DNA of 64,000 nucleotides from Lantana camara (GCA_037501455.1 CM074860.1:42046501-42110500); one strand, 5' to 3'. Counted from the stretch's first letter, positions 23,698 to 35,248 are shown. Made by a program: numbers and translations. Notes: generated by a model from the letters alone, not told the origin.

Positions 23698-26453
23698 GAA
23701 TATTCTTTAAAACTTTAGGGACTTAATTGCATGAATTTCAAGGGCTTGATTGTGCTTAATTCAAATGGTTGCCTACTTGATTGCATAAATTCACAAGTGA
23801 AGGGATTAATTGGCAATTAGCATATTTCACAAAAATCAAGGAGGATGAATCACGTAACAATATCTCCAAGCTTCCTTATACTCATTTCATCCAAGTTTTC
23901 CCAACAACTTTGCTTCCTTTCATCTCGGTTCATCACGTAAAAAGGGGAGAAGTGATTTTTCATCCAATCATCAAGATTTCAAGAAATAGTTCAAGACCAG
24001 CTTCGTAGGGACGAGGAGCAAGCCCCGTAGGCCGTGCCCTACTTGTCTTTTGTCGGTAAAGGTGAGGTTTAATTGTTAGTTATATAAAACCCGTATATCC
24101 CTTATGTGATATTTCGGTCAAAAAGGTATTTATATTTATAGTCTCTATAAATCATTGATCATTTCAAGTCATGTTCAAGCAAGCAAGCAAGCCATGTATT
24201 GTTTCGTGCATGTTTAGGCGAGTAGCATGATCGTTCACGTATGGGCCCAAGGGTAGTGACTAGAGCCAACCGGGAAAGCAAGGGCTGACGGGTAACTTTG
24301 GCACTATCCTCAACATGTTTGGGGTCACCCCTGAATCCGCTAGGAGGTTAGTGGAGGAAGGAGCTCCGGGCTTAGGGATTCATGTACCCTCTGCTCAATG
24401 AGATTGGATGTTGGGGCCTTGCAATCCCATCATCAAACCGGAGGAAGAAGGAGACTGGGGACGAGTCCGGCACCACGGATGCGCCTCGGGTTATTGCATG
24501 ATTTCCATTCCATGAACGTGTTATATGATTACACTATTGCACGATTGCACGATAATGGAATTGCATGATCACCTATTTATTGATAATCAAGCAAGCATGT
24601 ATATGTTCATTTGGAGTTCGGTTGGAGACCGCCCTCACTCGCCGGGGCCATGTATTGATTGATTGCATGAAATGAACCAATAATTAATATTGATAGTTGT
24701 AATCTCGGACGAGTTCTCTATTATTGTGAATGTATAATACTTTTAATTATAAAACCTTACCTGAGGTTTTAACTTGCATGTTAACTGCGCTAATATATAT
24801 GTATTGCCCCTCACTCAGTCTTCCATGGACTGACGCCCCACCTTTCAGGTTGTTGCGGTCGTGTGCTAGGCGGGAGTCTGAGTCGTGTCTTGTCATCCAG
24901 CCGAGTCTAGCATTGCACATATTTCCATGATCTTGCTTTTGTCATATCCTGAGTTAGTACGTTATAGTTCTTGGTATATTTGGGGACTTTTGCTTGTATA
25001 ATATATAAGAGATGATAATGTATTGATATCTGTTGGTATATATTAGTATCTATATCGTTGATGTAAATATGGTACCTATATGTATTTACGAATTAATGCT
25101 TCCGCTTTCAACTTTTATGTCTTGGTTTTGTATTACTTTGGGGTATAGTCCTGCCTAGCGAGCCAGTTTCTTTTATTGTCACCAGTTCGCTATAGGTTAG
25201 TTCATGTACGGATTGTCCATTTCATATGTGGATCGGCCTATAATGCGGGGGTGTGGTATCTCTATGTATAGGGGTGCTACAGAGGTCATTGAGGCTTAAA
25301 GTTCCATCGCGTAGGAATATATATAAAAACCAGTTTTGAGGCATATGTAAGCTATTTTGGAAAAATCAGTTGTGTTATGTTTCTTTAGCGAGTTGGCCAT
25401 GTTATATGGTATGTGTTCTATTCTGTTCTATTTTGGGCCCAAGAGCTACGGGTAATGGGTTCCCCGGGACGGTTAGGGCCGTCGGGTATTTACCCATTGC
25501 GTAGTCTCCACATGTACAATTAGGATGTACCGGGACCCACTAGGAGGTTTGGTTGGGAAACGGAGTCCTGAGGGTTGTAGTAGCATTTAGCACTCCCCTC
25601 GCCTGTCTTGATGGTTAGGGTCGCGGAACCCTACCATCACCCGGAGTTGAGGTTGGTATGTTATTTCCATTTTATGAGGAGTTGAGGTTGGAAGCTCGTA
25701 CTCGCCGAGCAGTTGATTATGTTATGTTATGGAATTATGAATCGGGATAGTCTTTCTGAAAAATGGTTACTAAACTTATATCTATATCTATTTGGGTTCT
25801 TTCAAAATGTTTTGGTTTGCAACACCTATCCTCGGTTCATGATTCCATCCTTTTATTCTGTGCTATGCTCCTTATATATATATTGTGGGTGTGCGTTAGC
25901 CCCCTCACTCAGTCACTTGACTGACCCCTCATTTTATCTTTTAGTTTGCAGTTTTTCTTTTGGCTTGAGCTACGCGGAAGTGAGTCTTCGATGTCACACT
26001 TGTCAGTCTAGTTGGTGATAGGATGCATTTGTCGCATACTTTACTTATGTTATGTATTTATGTTTCACACTTGAAGGTTATGTTTATGTTCTACTTAGAT
26101 ACAAAACCCGTGTTGGGTTAGTAAGCTAGTACTTGGATGTTAATAGATATTATGATGATACTGATGATGTTTATTATGTTGGATTATGAATTGATATTTG
26201 GGATTAGGTATCTATGCTAGTTGAACCCATCACCTATTCTGCATGTTGTTTCAATTGCTTCCGCTATCTGTTGATGATTGTTTAAATTGCTTCAGCGCTC
26301 TGAGTTTGTCAAGTTAGATCCGCCTAGCCTAGTGTGTGAGTTGGTCTCCCATTCGCTATGATTCGGATTCGGGCATGGACTTCCTATTTCACGATCGGGT
26401 CTGAGTCCTAGTTCAGGGGATGTGGTATCCTCCGTCTGGGGTACTACAGTTCC

Positions 26454-27743
26454 GGTGTTTGCGAGTTGTGAGGGCCGAGCTTACCGGTGGTTGTTCTTGA
26501 AGGTGCCAGTTCTTGTTAAGGTAATTTTGTTACCGTAGGCGTGGGTGGTTGCTTTTGGAGGTCCTTTCGGGCACAACGATATTTTCGGGTGTTGGATTGA
26601 AGGCTAACCCGTCTATATACTTTGTGAAAGCGGTTGGTTATTCCGGGACGGTGCAATAAGCTTTGTGGCTTTCCTTTGGGTTAACCTAGAGGTCGAGCCA
26701 AACTTGGAGAGACGAAGATCGAAGTAAGACACCTTGGTGTTTCTTTGAAGGTTGGAATTTGTTTCCACCCGATAGGGACGTTGAGATGGTCATGATCTTT
26801 ATCCCGGAGTCGACCTTGTTCGAAGATTCCCTACCGGATGACTCTAGCGTGGATGTAGAGTTTAAGGCGTAGTTGACACGCTCTTAGAAGGTAGTTTCAT
26901 CAATTCGAGTACTTCTTCGTGGAGTGTTCATATCCTATCTAAGAAGAAGATGGGGCGTTAAGATGAAAATAACTACCGTGAGCTACGCGGGCTAACCGTG
27001 GTGGAAGGATACCCTTCTGGCTTGCTTCGAGGAGTCGTTCGTCCTTCTTCAGCGTTCCGTGGTCTTTGCTAAGGGTGGTTTCAACAAGGGTATTGTCGAC
27101 TACGCGTTCTGGTAGAAGAACCGAGAAGTGCCTCAGAGAGTAAGTCATTAGTGTCGTCGGATTTCAACCGGATATTTGTCCTTGCAGAAGCCGTCATCCC
27201 GTGACATGAAAGACAAGGAAGAGGCATGGTTCGAGTGGATAGGCTTTTGAAGAGAGTTACCTTGATTACACGAGGATACTCAAACTTCTCTGTTACAATC
27301 GAGGTACTAAGGAAGACTTCGGTTGTGCGTGGCTAACGGAGAGTTAGAGCCTATGTCTCAAGAAGTGCTTGGGCACGAGACTAAGTCCACTCATGGTTCG
27401 TGACTTGAAGAGCCGGTAAGGGAGTTGTGGCATGAGAAAAGACATAACAAACTTTGTGTAGCAATGTTTAACATGCTCTCGAATGAAGATCAAGAACCTT
27501 TCCGGCAAGATTCTCCAACTACTTTCGAATCCTAACCGGAAGTGGGAGCAAACTGGACACTAAGTTTGCTAAACTAAGGAGATTACCGGGATATAAGAAG
27601 CTTTCTTCGTTTCTATTCGAGGAAGTGATATCCCGAGGAGTCTACAGCTTTCGTGGATCAGAGTGGCACAGCGGAAGTGTGGGGTTGTGTTCGTCTAAAG
27701 AGTCCTCCTAGGTCTCGCCTACGACCTGAGGACAGGTCCTTTT
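26454..27743 (+). mobile_element. 3' internal region of element A, no recognisable coding
   Basis: Between the C1 insertion and the PPT no frame above about 70 codons was found, and no protease, RT, RNase H or integrase motifs were seen in any frame. It is either a non-coding body, as in large retrotransposon derivatives, or a pol region decayed past recognition. Confidence 0.6.
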
Positions 27744-27757
27744 GAAGGAGGGGAGGT
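27744..27757 (+). other. Polypurine tract of element A
   Basis: GAAGGAGGGGAGGT immediately precedes the LTR start TGTAACATCCCG at 27758. The position identifies the LTR at 27758 as the 3' LTR. Confidence 0.88.
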
Positions 27758-28529
27758 TGTAACATCCCGCTCGTCCGGCCATTCCAGGTACGCTTCTACG
27801 AGAGAGTTCTTTGTGTCTTTAATTATTTAATTATGCAATTATGTGCTATTTTAATGCTAAGGTGATTATTTGATATTATTTGAATTTGATTGTTTAATTT
27901 ATAACTTGAGTTTTAACGTTTACGTATGCATGTTTTGTAATTTGCTCTGTACGTACCCGAATTTGATTTTGTTTCTTGCGAATTTTTGATATATGTGAAT
28001 TACATGAGTTATGAACGTGATTATATGCTCGTTATATGTTTTAGAGGTTGTTTTATGTGGTTCTTGGCTCGTTTTGTAAAAACGGGATTTGTGAGGGACT
28101 TGAGGGCCTAACGCGTTTAGCGCACCTCGTGTTCCGAAAGGCGTAACTTGAGCTCGGGAATTCGGATTTGAATTCCGGAAGATGCGTTAGACTCGTAACA
28201 AAGAATGAAAGCCAAGGAATCCAACTTTGTATTTTTCTAAGCTCGTTTGATCCTCCAAATTTCGTTCGGATTGAGCCTCGTGTGACAGATTTACCACCCT
28301 TCACTAAATAAGCCATATCTTGACCAATCCTTGACCAAATTAGGTGATTCTTGGGCCCACATTCCACTTACTCACTCCCCTATCCATCCCTTAGCCCCTC
28401 ATTTCGTTCCCATCAGTCAAGGGAGAGGAAAATCAGCAGCAACACGAGACAGAGAGAGAGGGAAGGAGAAGCACTATTCAACTTCAAGTTCAAGCTCGTT
28501 TCTTCTTTGTTTCGCCTCAAATTCGAAAG

Positions 28530-28531
28530 GT
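28530..28531 (+). promoter_or_regulatory. Splice-donor-like site in LTR A
   Basis: ATTCGAAAG|GTAAGT is a full consensus 5' splice site about 770 bp inside the LTR, after a C/T-rich leader. Equivalent sites occur at the same relative place in the LTR families A', B, C, D, G and the array LTR. Confidence 0.55.
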
Positions 28532-28966
28532 AAGTACGGATTCTTGTTGTTTAGCTTCTCCTCTTTCATTTAAGTGTACTTTAGCTTAATTTCATTTGAG
28601 TTTGAGCATGCTATGTGGAAATGCATGAATAGTTAGGTTTTGCCCCTTTTGATGAATCTATGCCTTTCTTGCTTTGTTTCTTGAATTGGTGAGTTATATG
28701 TGATCTAGGTGACTTGCTTTCTTTATTTTTATGCATGAATTTCATGGCCTTTGAGTTGTATGAGATTTACCATTGTTGGTTTTGCTTGAATATGGAAGAA
28801 CTTGAACAAGTTGATGCATCTTTCCTTTCCCCTCATTTTAGTTCGGTTTTTGGCATGATCTAGGGCATAAATCTTTGAATCTTAGTTTGATAACTCTTGT
28901 ATAATATGTTGGGTTGAGTTCTTGATGTTTTAGAGACCAAAATCTAGGGTTTTTGAGGCTGAAGCA

Positions 28967-29100
28967 AATCCAGGGCCGTGGATTTTTGCACTAAAACCCA
29001 CCCACGGCCGTGGATTTGGAGGGCAGATTTTGGTATGTTGCTGGACTGAGATCCACGGCCGTGGATCTCTTCTTTGTTAAAAATCCACGGCCCTGGATCT
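28967..29100 (+). repeat. Dyad cluster of LTR A (ATCC-ACGGCCGT-GGAT type)
   Basis: Four dyads with starts at 28968, 29000, 29051 and 29083, two couples each exactly 32 bp apart. The copy at 29051 is a perfect 16-bp palindrome, ATCCACGGCCGTGGAT. Confidence 0.92.
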
Positions 29101-30587
29101 CAGGGGCAGAAACTTTTGTGTTCCGGCTTCGTTTTCTTGTTCGTTTTGCTTGATTCCCTCCCCGATCTTGATCCTAATATGATGAATACTTGTTTTGTAG
29201 CACCCAGAACACCAGGCAGCACATCCCCCGCACCATAGCCTCAATCCACATATGAAATGGTTAATCCCTACATGAACCAAAGCTATGGCGAATGGGAGAC
29301 AATAAAAACGACACAAGGCTAGGCGGGTACCCTCAATTAAAACCAAACCAACAATTCAGAGTAGATAAAAGCGGAAGCAATATTCATTCAATACTTATAG
29401 GTACCATATTTATTTATTTACTAATAGATACCAACAAATACACTATTAATACAATATCATCTCCAACAAAATAGGTAACAAGGCATGATACAAAATATCC
29501 CAAGAAGCTATACATGAACAAAATGTGGGAATGAAGTGTGCTAGACCCAAATTAAAGACAATCTAGACTCTAATTCCCGCCTAGCACGCCCTGCAAAACA
29601 ACTGAAAAGTTGAGGTGTCAGTCCAACACGAATTGAGCGAGGGGTATAAATAAATATAAGCGAACATACATGCAAGTTATAATCTCGGGTAATAATTTTG
29701 GAAAATAACAATACTATTTAATAGAATAAGAGATACTATCGCCCGATGTTACAACTAATTCAATTTCAATTTAACCAATTCAATACAATCAATTTGTGGC
29801 CCGGCGAGTGGGGCAATTCTCCAACCTTACTCCGACTGTGTACAATCAATCAATCAATCAATTATTCCATAGTTAGGTGATCATACAATTTATTACGGAG
29901 CACAATTAGCAGTTTCAATAACACCTTCTTCCTTCGGGTGATGGTGGGATTGCAAGGCCCCACCATCCAATCAATCTAGGCAGAGGGTACATGAATCCCT
30001 AAGCCCAGAACTCCTTCCTCCCCTAATCTCCTAGGGGGTTCAGGGGTCATCCCAATTTGGTGAGGATAGCTCTCGAGTTACCCGTCAGCCCATGCTTTCC
30101 CGGTTGGCTCGAGCCACTACCCTCGGGCCCACTGTGCAATACAATACTCGCCAAATCAATCAATCAATCAATCAATTGTTCGATAAATCCTTTGAAACCA
30201 ATAACATTTGCAAACTATAGATATATAGATAGGTTTTGGCTTAAAACTTCACATAGGGTTATACGGGTCCTATGTATCTAAAATTAAACCTCACCTGAAC
30301 GACCCAAAAACAACCAAGGAAACAGCTCACGGGGCCTGCTCCTCGTCACCAGGAAGCTGGTCTATGCAAGAAAGACAAATGTCCGTGAGACACGACTCAA
30401 AATGTACCAAATAGGACGAACGGTAAAAATGCAACGAGATGACGAGTATGATGCAATGTACCATGAAAATATTACGTTTCGACATGTATGCAGTCATATA
30501 ATAGCAATTTGGGGTTAAAGAATCCGTCGGATCGAGGTACTAAAAATGTAATTTTTTGCAGTGAATTTTGAACACTTTCTGGAGTCC

Positions 30588-30814
30588 GGGAACGGCCGTT
30601 CCGGCTTCCCTTTGAAAATGGGAAGGACCATTCACATGGCCCTTCAGAAACGCGCCAGCGTTTTTAAAAAGGGAAAACGTTTTAGCTGGGAACGGCCCTT
30701 CCGGCACACAGGCCAAAATGGGAACGGTCGTTCGCAGTCTCGCTGGCCTGGCTGACTCTGAATCATGGGAACGGCCGTTCCAGTTTTAAACTGGGGCTGG
30801 GAAGGGTCGTTCCC
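30588..30814 (-). repeat. Dyad cluster of LTR D (GGGA-ACGGCCGT-TCCC type)
   Basis: Six dyads with GGAA at 30589, 30621, 30689, 30721, 30768 and 30800, three couples exactly 32 bp apart. The arms equal those of family C although the LTR termini differ. Confidence 0.9.
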
Positions 30815-31747
30815 AAAATACGAGAGCAGCAAAAATGAAGAACGGAAATAGACCAGCAACGAAGCAACAACAACCAACAATAAAAATGGATCAAACTCAG
30901 GAAGAAATGCATAAATTTCATGCAATACACATACTAACATACTTAGGGATCAATAACAATTCATTTAAACATTCATTTGCACACTAGATCATCAATAATC
31001 CATCAATACAAACCCATACACTCATTCATGTTCCAAGTCCATAAAACTCAAGATGAATGCATCCAACTTAAGCTCAAAGTTCATAAACATATTTCCAACA
31101 ACCAATACGCAATTTAGCCAATTCAATGTAAAGCCCTATCTATCACATATTTTAAAAAAATCATTCAAGTTCCATAATTACCTCAAATGAAAGAAATGAG
31201 AGAAGAGATGAAGAGATGATGTTGATGATGCTTCAATGTCCACAATTCCCACAAATTTGATGCTCAAATGATGAAATCTCCCTCTCTTCCAAGAAGGGTT
31301 TGTCACGGTTAAAGAAGGAAAGCAAGAACAAAGCTATGAAATGTTTTATGAAATGAAATGTGATGGTACGTGATATGCTGCTATGAAGGAGAATGAAATG
31401 GCTAATTTGCTATTAAGTCCTTCCTTTATTAAAGTCATGCAATTAAGTTCACTTCCATAACAATTGATCAATTAGATCCAATGCAATTAAGTCCCCAAAG
31501 TTCGTGAAAATGATCAAATAAAGTCACAACGAAATTAAGTCAAGTTCGGGAAATTAATTCACGTTGTAATCACATCCAATATATGCGATAAATATGATAT
31601 GATATGAATTTTCAATAAAATACCAAGAATATAATTTTATAAAAATTATGTCATGACAAGGAAAATGAATTAAATGATCAATTAATAATTAAATCTAACT
31701 CTCAAACGCACACGTGTCGATCATACCTGAATTGCCGAAAGCTGGGG

Positions 31748-33384
31748 TGATACGAACTCCACGTACTTGCCGTGAAACCCTATACCAATACTTGGAGTTC
31801 TTGATTTTCGATCGTCCACTTCAAGGTTAAAATAGAGGAGTGTGACCCGTTTGCTATAATGAGCAAGGAACCAACACTATCAGATTTGAATTATAGGAGT
31901 GTGACCCGTTTGCTATAATGAGCAAGGAACCAACACTATCAGATTTGAATTATAGGAGTGTGACTCGTTTGCTATAATGAGCAAGGAACCAACACTATCA
32001 GATTTAATTAGTAATGCACCCCGTCGACTATAATGAGTCGGGAAATGGCATTATCCGGTGGAGGTTTGAAACTCCGGTGTCGTTCAACTAAGAACTTGTG
32101 AGTATGACTCACTTGAATCACAATTCATTCATTTTTTGACTGAATATTTCGAACTACAAGGCTGGAATATAAAGATGCATGCATGGGAATTCTAAGAGAC
32201 AATTCAGAATTCAAAGAGACAAGCTAATCCCGTCACTTTTCTTGTAGGCTGAATAAAATGGGCTTAACCTAATCTAAATGCATGCAAAATAAATAAAAAG
32301 ATGGCCCAAAGTATAATACAATAGTTCAGGGCCAAATTACAATAAACTTAACACAATTTGGGCTTAAAATTCTATCACTAAGACATTGAAACAAGGTGGA
32401 TTGCGTCCAGCTGAATACTTGTCTTCTTGGAGCTAATCTTGAGTTATTTGGATCAAAAGAGATTGAACTTCTTCTTGCATTCTTTTGGACCGTGACCTTG
32501 TGATAGGTCCAACATAACTTGGTTCATCTTGAGTTGTGATCATATCATCATTTGGATCAAAGTGTGGCCTTTTGATCCAAATGATGATATGATCACAACT
32601 CAAGATGAACCAAGTTATGTTGGACCTATCACAAGGTCACGGTCCAAAAGAATGCAAGAAGAAGTTCAATCTCTTTTGATCCAAATAACTCAAGATTAGC
32701 TCCAAGAAGACAAGTATTCAGCTGGACGCAATCCACCTTGTTTCAATGTCTTAGTGATAGAATTTTAAGCCCAAATTGTGTTAAGTTTATTGTAATTTGG
32801 CCCTGAACTATTGTATTATACTTTGGGCCATCTTTTTATTTATTTTGCATGCATTTAGATTAGGTTAAGCCCATTTTATTCAGCCTACAAGAAAAGTGAC
32901 GGGATTAGCTTGTCTCTTTGAATTCTGAATTGTCTCTTAGAATTCCCATGCATGCATCTTTATATTCCAGCCTTGTAGTTCGAAATATTCAGTCAAAAAA
33001 TGAATGAATTGTGATTCAAGTGAGTCATACTCACAAGTTCTTAGTTGAACGACACCGGAGTTTCAAACCTCCACCGGATAATGCCATTTCCCGACTCATT
33101 ATAGTCGACGGGGTGCATTACTAATTAAATCTGATAGTGTTGGTTCCTTGCTCATTATAGCAAACGAGTCACACTCCTATAATTCAAATCTGATAGTGTT
33201 GGTTCCTTGCTCATTATAGCAAACGGGTCACACTCCTATAATTCAAATCTGATAGTGTTGGTTCCTTGCTCATTATAGCAAACGGGTCACACTCCTCTAT
33301 TTTAACCTTGAAGTGGACGATCGAAAATCAAGAACTCCAAGTATTGGTATAGGGTTTCACGGCAAGTACGTGGAGTTCGTATCA
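31748..33384. mobile_element. 1637-bp palindromic TG...CA element
   Basis: Two 814-bp arms (31748-32561 and 32571-33384) are inverted copies around a 9-bp centre (32562-32570), with no difference found by eye. The ends are TGATACGAACTCC and its complement, and the TSD TGGGG is exact at 31743-31747 and 33385-33389. TG...CA ends with a 5-bp duplication are typical of retroviral-type integrase, not of hAT or Mutator foldback elements. No coding region. It may be an inverted LTR dimer formed during reverse transcription. Confidence 0.93.
31836..32012. repeat. 59-bp unit repeated three times (mirrored at 33120-33296)
   Basis: AGGAGTGTG starts recur at 31836, 31895 and 31954. The third unit has ACTCG where the others have ACCCG, and the same variant is present at the mirror position in the other arm, so the triplication predates formation of the palindrome. 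Confidence 0.88.
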
Positions 33385-35248
33385 TGGGGCGTTACATGTT
33401 TATATGTATGAAATGGTTTGATATAGCTTGGTATTGCATGAATGTGATATGTTTATGAGTGACTAATGTGTTATGTAGGTTGCATTAAGATTTCGAATTC
33501 CTTTGACGTAATTTGCTCATTATGTGATTCGATATGTACCCTTAAGTGCATGAATGACTTTGTGCTTCGTATACTTGCTTTGCGTGAAATCTCCTTACTC
33601 TTATATATGAAGTATATGCCATGTTTATGAGATTATATGACGTGTTTTATGTGATGCATGAAGCTTGTTAACTTGTTAACATGAAATAGGTGAGTTATGC
33701 TTCAATGTGACTTAGTGTGAACTTATATGATCTAAGTGCTACTTTGTTGCATTCCTTAAGCATCATACGCATCCATACGCATATGCCAAGCGTCTAAGTG
33801 GTTCACTTTGAGTCTAAGTTTGTCGTGTGATCTTTGGTTTGCTTTTAGGTGTGCCCCGTGGTTGAAGAGGCGGTTTCTTAGAAGGGTTTGTGTTTGTTTC
33901 GTCGGTGTGGTCGGCAAGGTGAGGTTTTGTTCTTTTAGTTATTACGACCTACAACCCTAAATGTGTTTTAAGTCCGCATGCGACATATACGTACATATGT
34001 ATATAGATATGTGTATGATATGTATTTTGTGGGAATTGGTCCCTTTTGTTACAAGTCGTTTGAAAACTGCTTTTATGTATAAGCAAGCTATATTTTTGTT
34101 TGTTTGTTTTGAAAATGGGTTAGTGTGTGTGCGTATTATGTTTTGGTGAGATAAGCTTTGTGATAAGTGTAAGTGTAAGTTTGGGTCCCGGAGTTGTGTT
34201 GTTCGGGAGACCCGGGACGACCATTGGGGTCGCCGGTTGCAACCCCAGGACACTTCTCCACTTTATAGGATCAACCCGAAACCCACTCGGAGGGAGGTGC
34301 GGGACGGAGTCCTTGGGCGTGAGTGTAATGAAACTCACGACCCTAACGTATAAGCGTGGATGCAAAGGGTGGGCACCCTTCCATCCCATGGAGTAAGGAA
34401 GTATGTGTTTGTTTTAAGTCTTTATGTGTTAAGTTTCGAGTTTTGTCTTGTGAAGGAGGTTGGTTGTGCACTCGTACTCGCCGAGTGATGTGTGTGTGTT
34501 ATGTTTCCGTTTATGATTCATGAAACGGGTGAGGACTTCTAATCCTTAAAATTGGTTGATTTTAGCCTTCGGTCCTAAACCTCTTTTCTTTATATATATG
34601 CTATCACGTTTTAAAATAATTTGGATTGCAAAAACCATACCCGGTTCGTGATTACTCAAGATTTGAATATGCTATGTTAAGCTTTGCTCTATATTTATGT
34701 ACGGGTGTGTGTGTTAGCCCCCTCACCAGTCTTTAGGACTGACCCCTCTTTGTTGTTTTCTTTTCCCCGTTTTGTTTCTTGAGTTTGCAGGTGCAGGTCT
34801 TCGGTTCGTGCTAGGCGGTGTCTTTTCTTTGGGTCGTTCTTGTATAGGAGAGTCTTTTGCATCCTTGCATCTTTACTTTCAGTTTTGGTACTATGTATAA
34901 ATATGGTACTACGTATAAATATGTATAAGTATGGTACTATGTATAAGCTTTGTATGAGTCGGACTTTGAGCTTTTGTTTTATGATTCATTTGGCCTTGGA
35001 TGAGCATATTATGTGCAAGTTGTATTAATGATAGCATGTATGTTTGTATATTTGTGATCCTGATGCTTCTGCATTCATTTTGTTTTGTTTCGCGCTCTGT
35101 TTAAGGGTCTAGACCGCCTAGCTAGCGTGTGGGTTTTTGTTTGTCACCCGTTCGCCGTGGTTTGATGCATGGGCGGAGTCTCTATTTCGTTACACGTGTT
35201 GAGCTACGGGTGCGGGGGATGTAGTGCCCTTCGTTCCGGGGTGTTACA

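Larger units (their letters stand above)
21227..25281 (+). mobile_element. Solo LTR E (plus strand), ~1772 bp without its insert
   Basis: Begins TGTAACGCCCCCG and ends GGGGTGCTACA; TSD GAGGT is exact at 21222-21226 and 25282-25286. Its 3' half resembles LTR D (same GGGTCACCCCTGAA-type block and end), but the 5' half is short and lacks the dyad cluster, probably by internal deletion. Hairpin at 24816-24832; GCTAGGCGG at 24865 pairs with CTGCCTAGC at 25151. Confidence 0.92.
19466..26448 (+). mobile_element. Solo LTR C1 (plus strand), ~2923 bp without its insert
   Basis: Begins TGTGACGCCCC and ends GGGGTACTACA. The flanks GTTCG (19461-19465) and GTTCC (26449-26453) fit a TSD with one mutation. 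It matches solo LTR C2 (39092-42048) end to end. Visible parts are a TATATATA box at 19966-19973, a leader, a donor-like GAG|GTAAGC (GT at 20127-20128), six dyads (20440-20631) and a hairpin at 25910-25923. Solo LTR E interrupts it at 21227. Confidence 0.92.
29196..33396 (-). mobile_element. Solo LTR D (minus strand), ~2560 bp without its insert
   Basis: On the minus strand it starts at 33396 with TGTAACGCCCC and ends at 29196 with GGGTGCTACA. TSD TGTTT is exact at 29191-29195 and 33397-33401. It carries the donor-like GAG|GTAATT (GT at 31181-31180) and six dyads (30588-30814). A palindromic element is inserted 7 bp inside its 5' tip. Its 3' half matches LTR E. Confidence 0.93.
9418..35248 (+). 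mobile_element. Element A: gag-only Ty3/gypsy retrotransposon with very long LTRs, heavily nested
   Basis: The parts line up on the plus strand: truncated 5' LTR (9418-18182), PBS (18191), gag (18407), non-coding body (26454-27743), PPT (27744) and 3' LTR (27758-35248). Removing the inserted solo LTRs leaves a 3' LTR of about 3285 bp and an internal region of about 2.6 kb. No protease, RT, RNase H or integrase was recognised, so it would have depended on enzymes from another element. The first ~1.7 kb of the 5' LTR is missing, so no TSD can be read. Confidence 0.85.
27758..35248 (+). mobile_element. 3' LTR of element A (~3285 bp, split by solo LTR D)
   Basis: Begins TGTAACATCCCG directly after the PPT and ends GGGGTGTTACA at 35248. 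It carries a leader, the donor-like AAAG|GTAAGT (GT at 28530-28531), four dyads (28967-29100), a hairpin at 34727-34741, GCTAGGCGG at 34810-34818 and CCGCCTAGC at 35114-35122. Solo LTR D splits it at 29196. The right flank is element B internal sequence, so A probably inserted into B. Confidence 0.92.

Noticed and set aside
26939..27148. Coding remnant in the element A body
   Set aside because: Short minus-strand frame, opposite to the element, no pol motif.
31748..33384. Mutator or classical foldback transposon
   Set aside because: The TSD is 5 bp, not 9, and the ends are TG...CA, which fits a retroviral-type integrase better.
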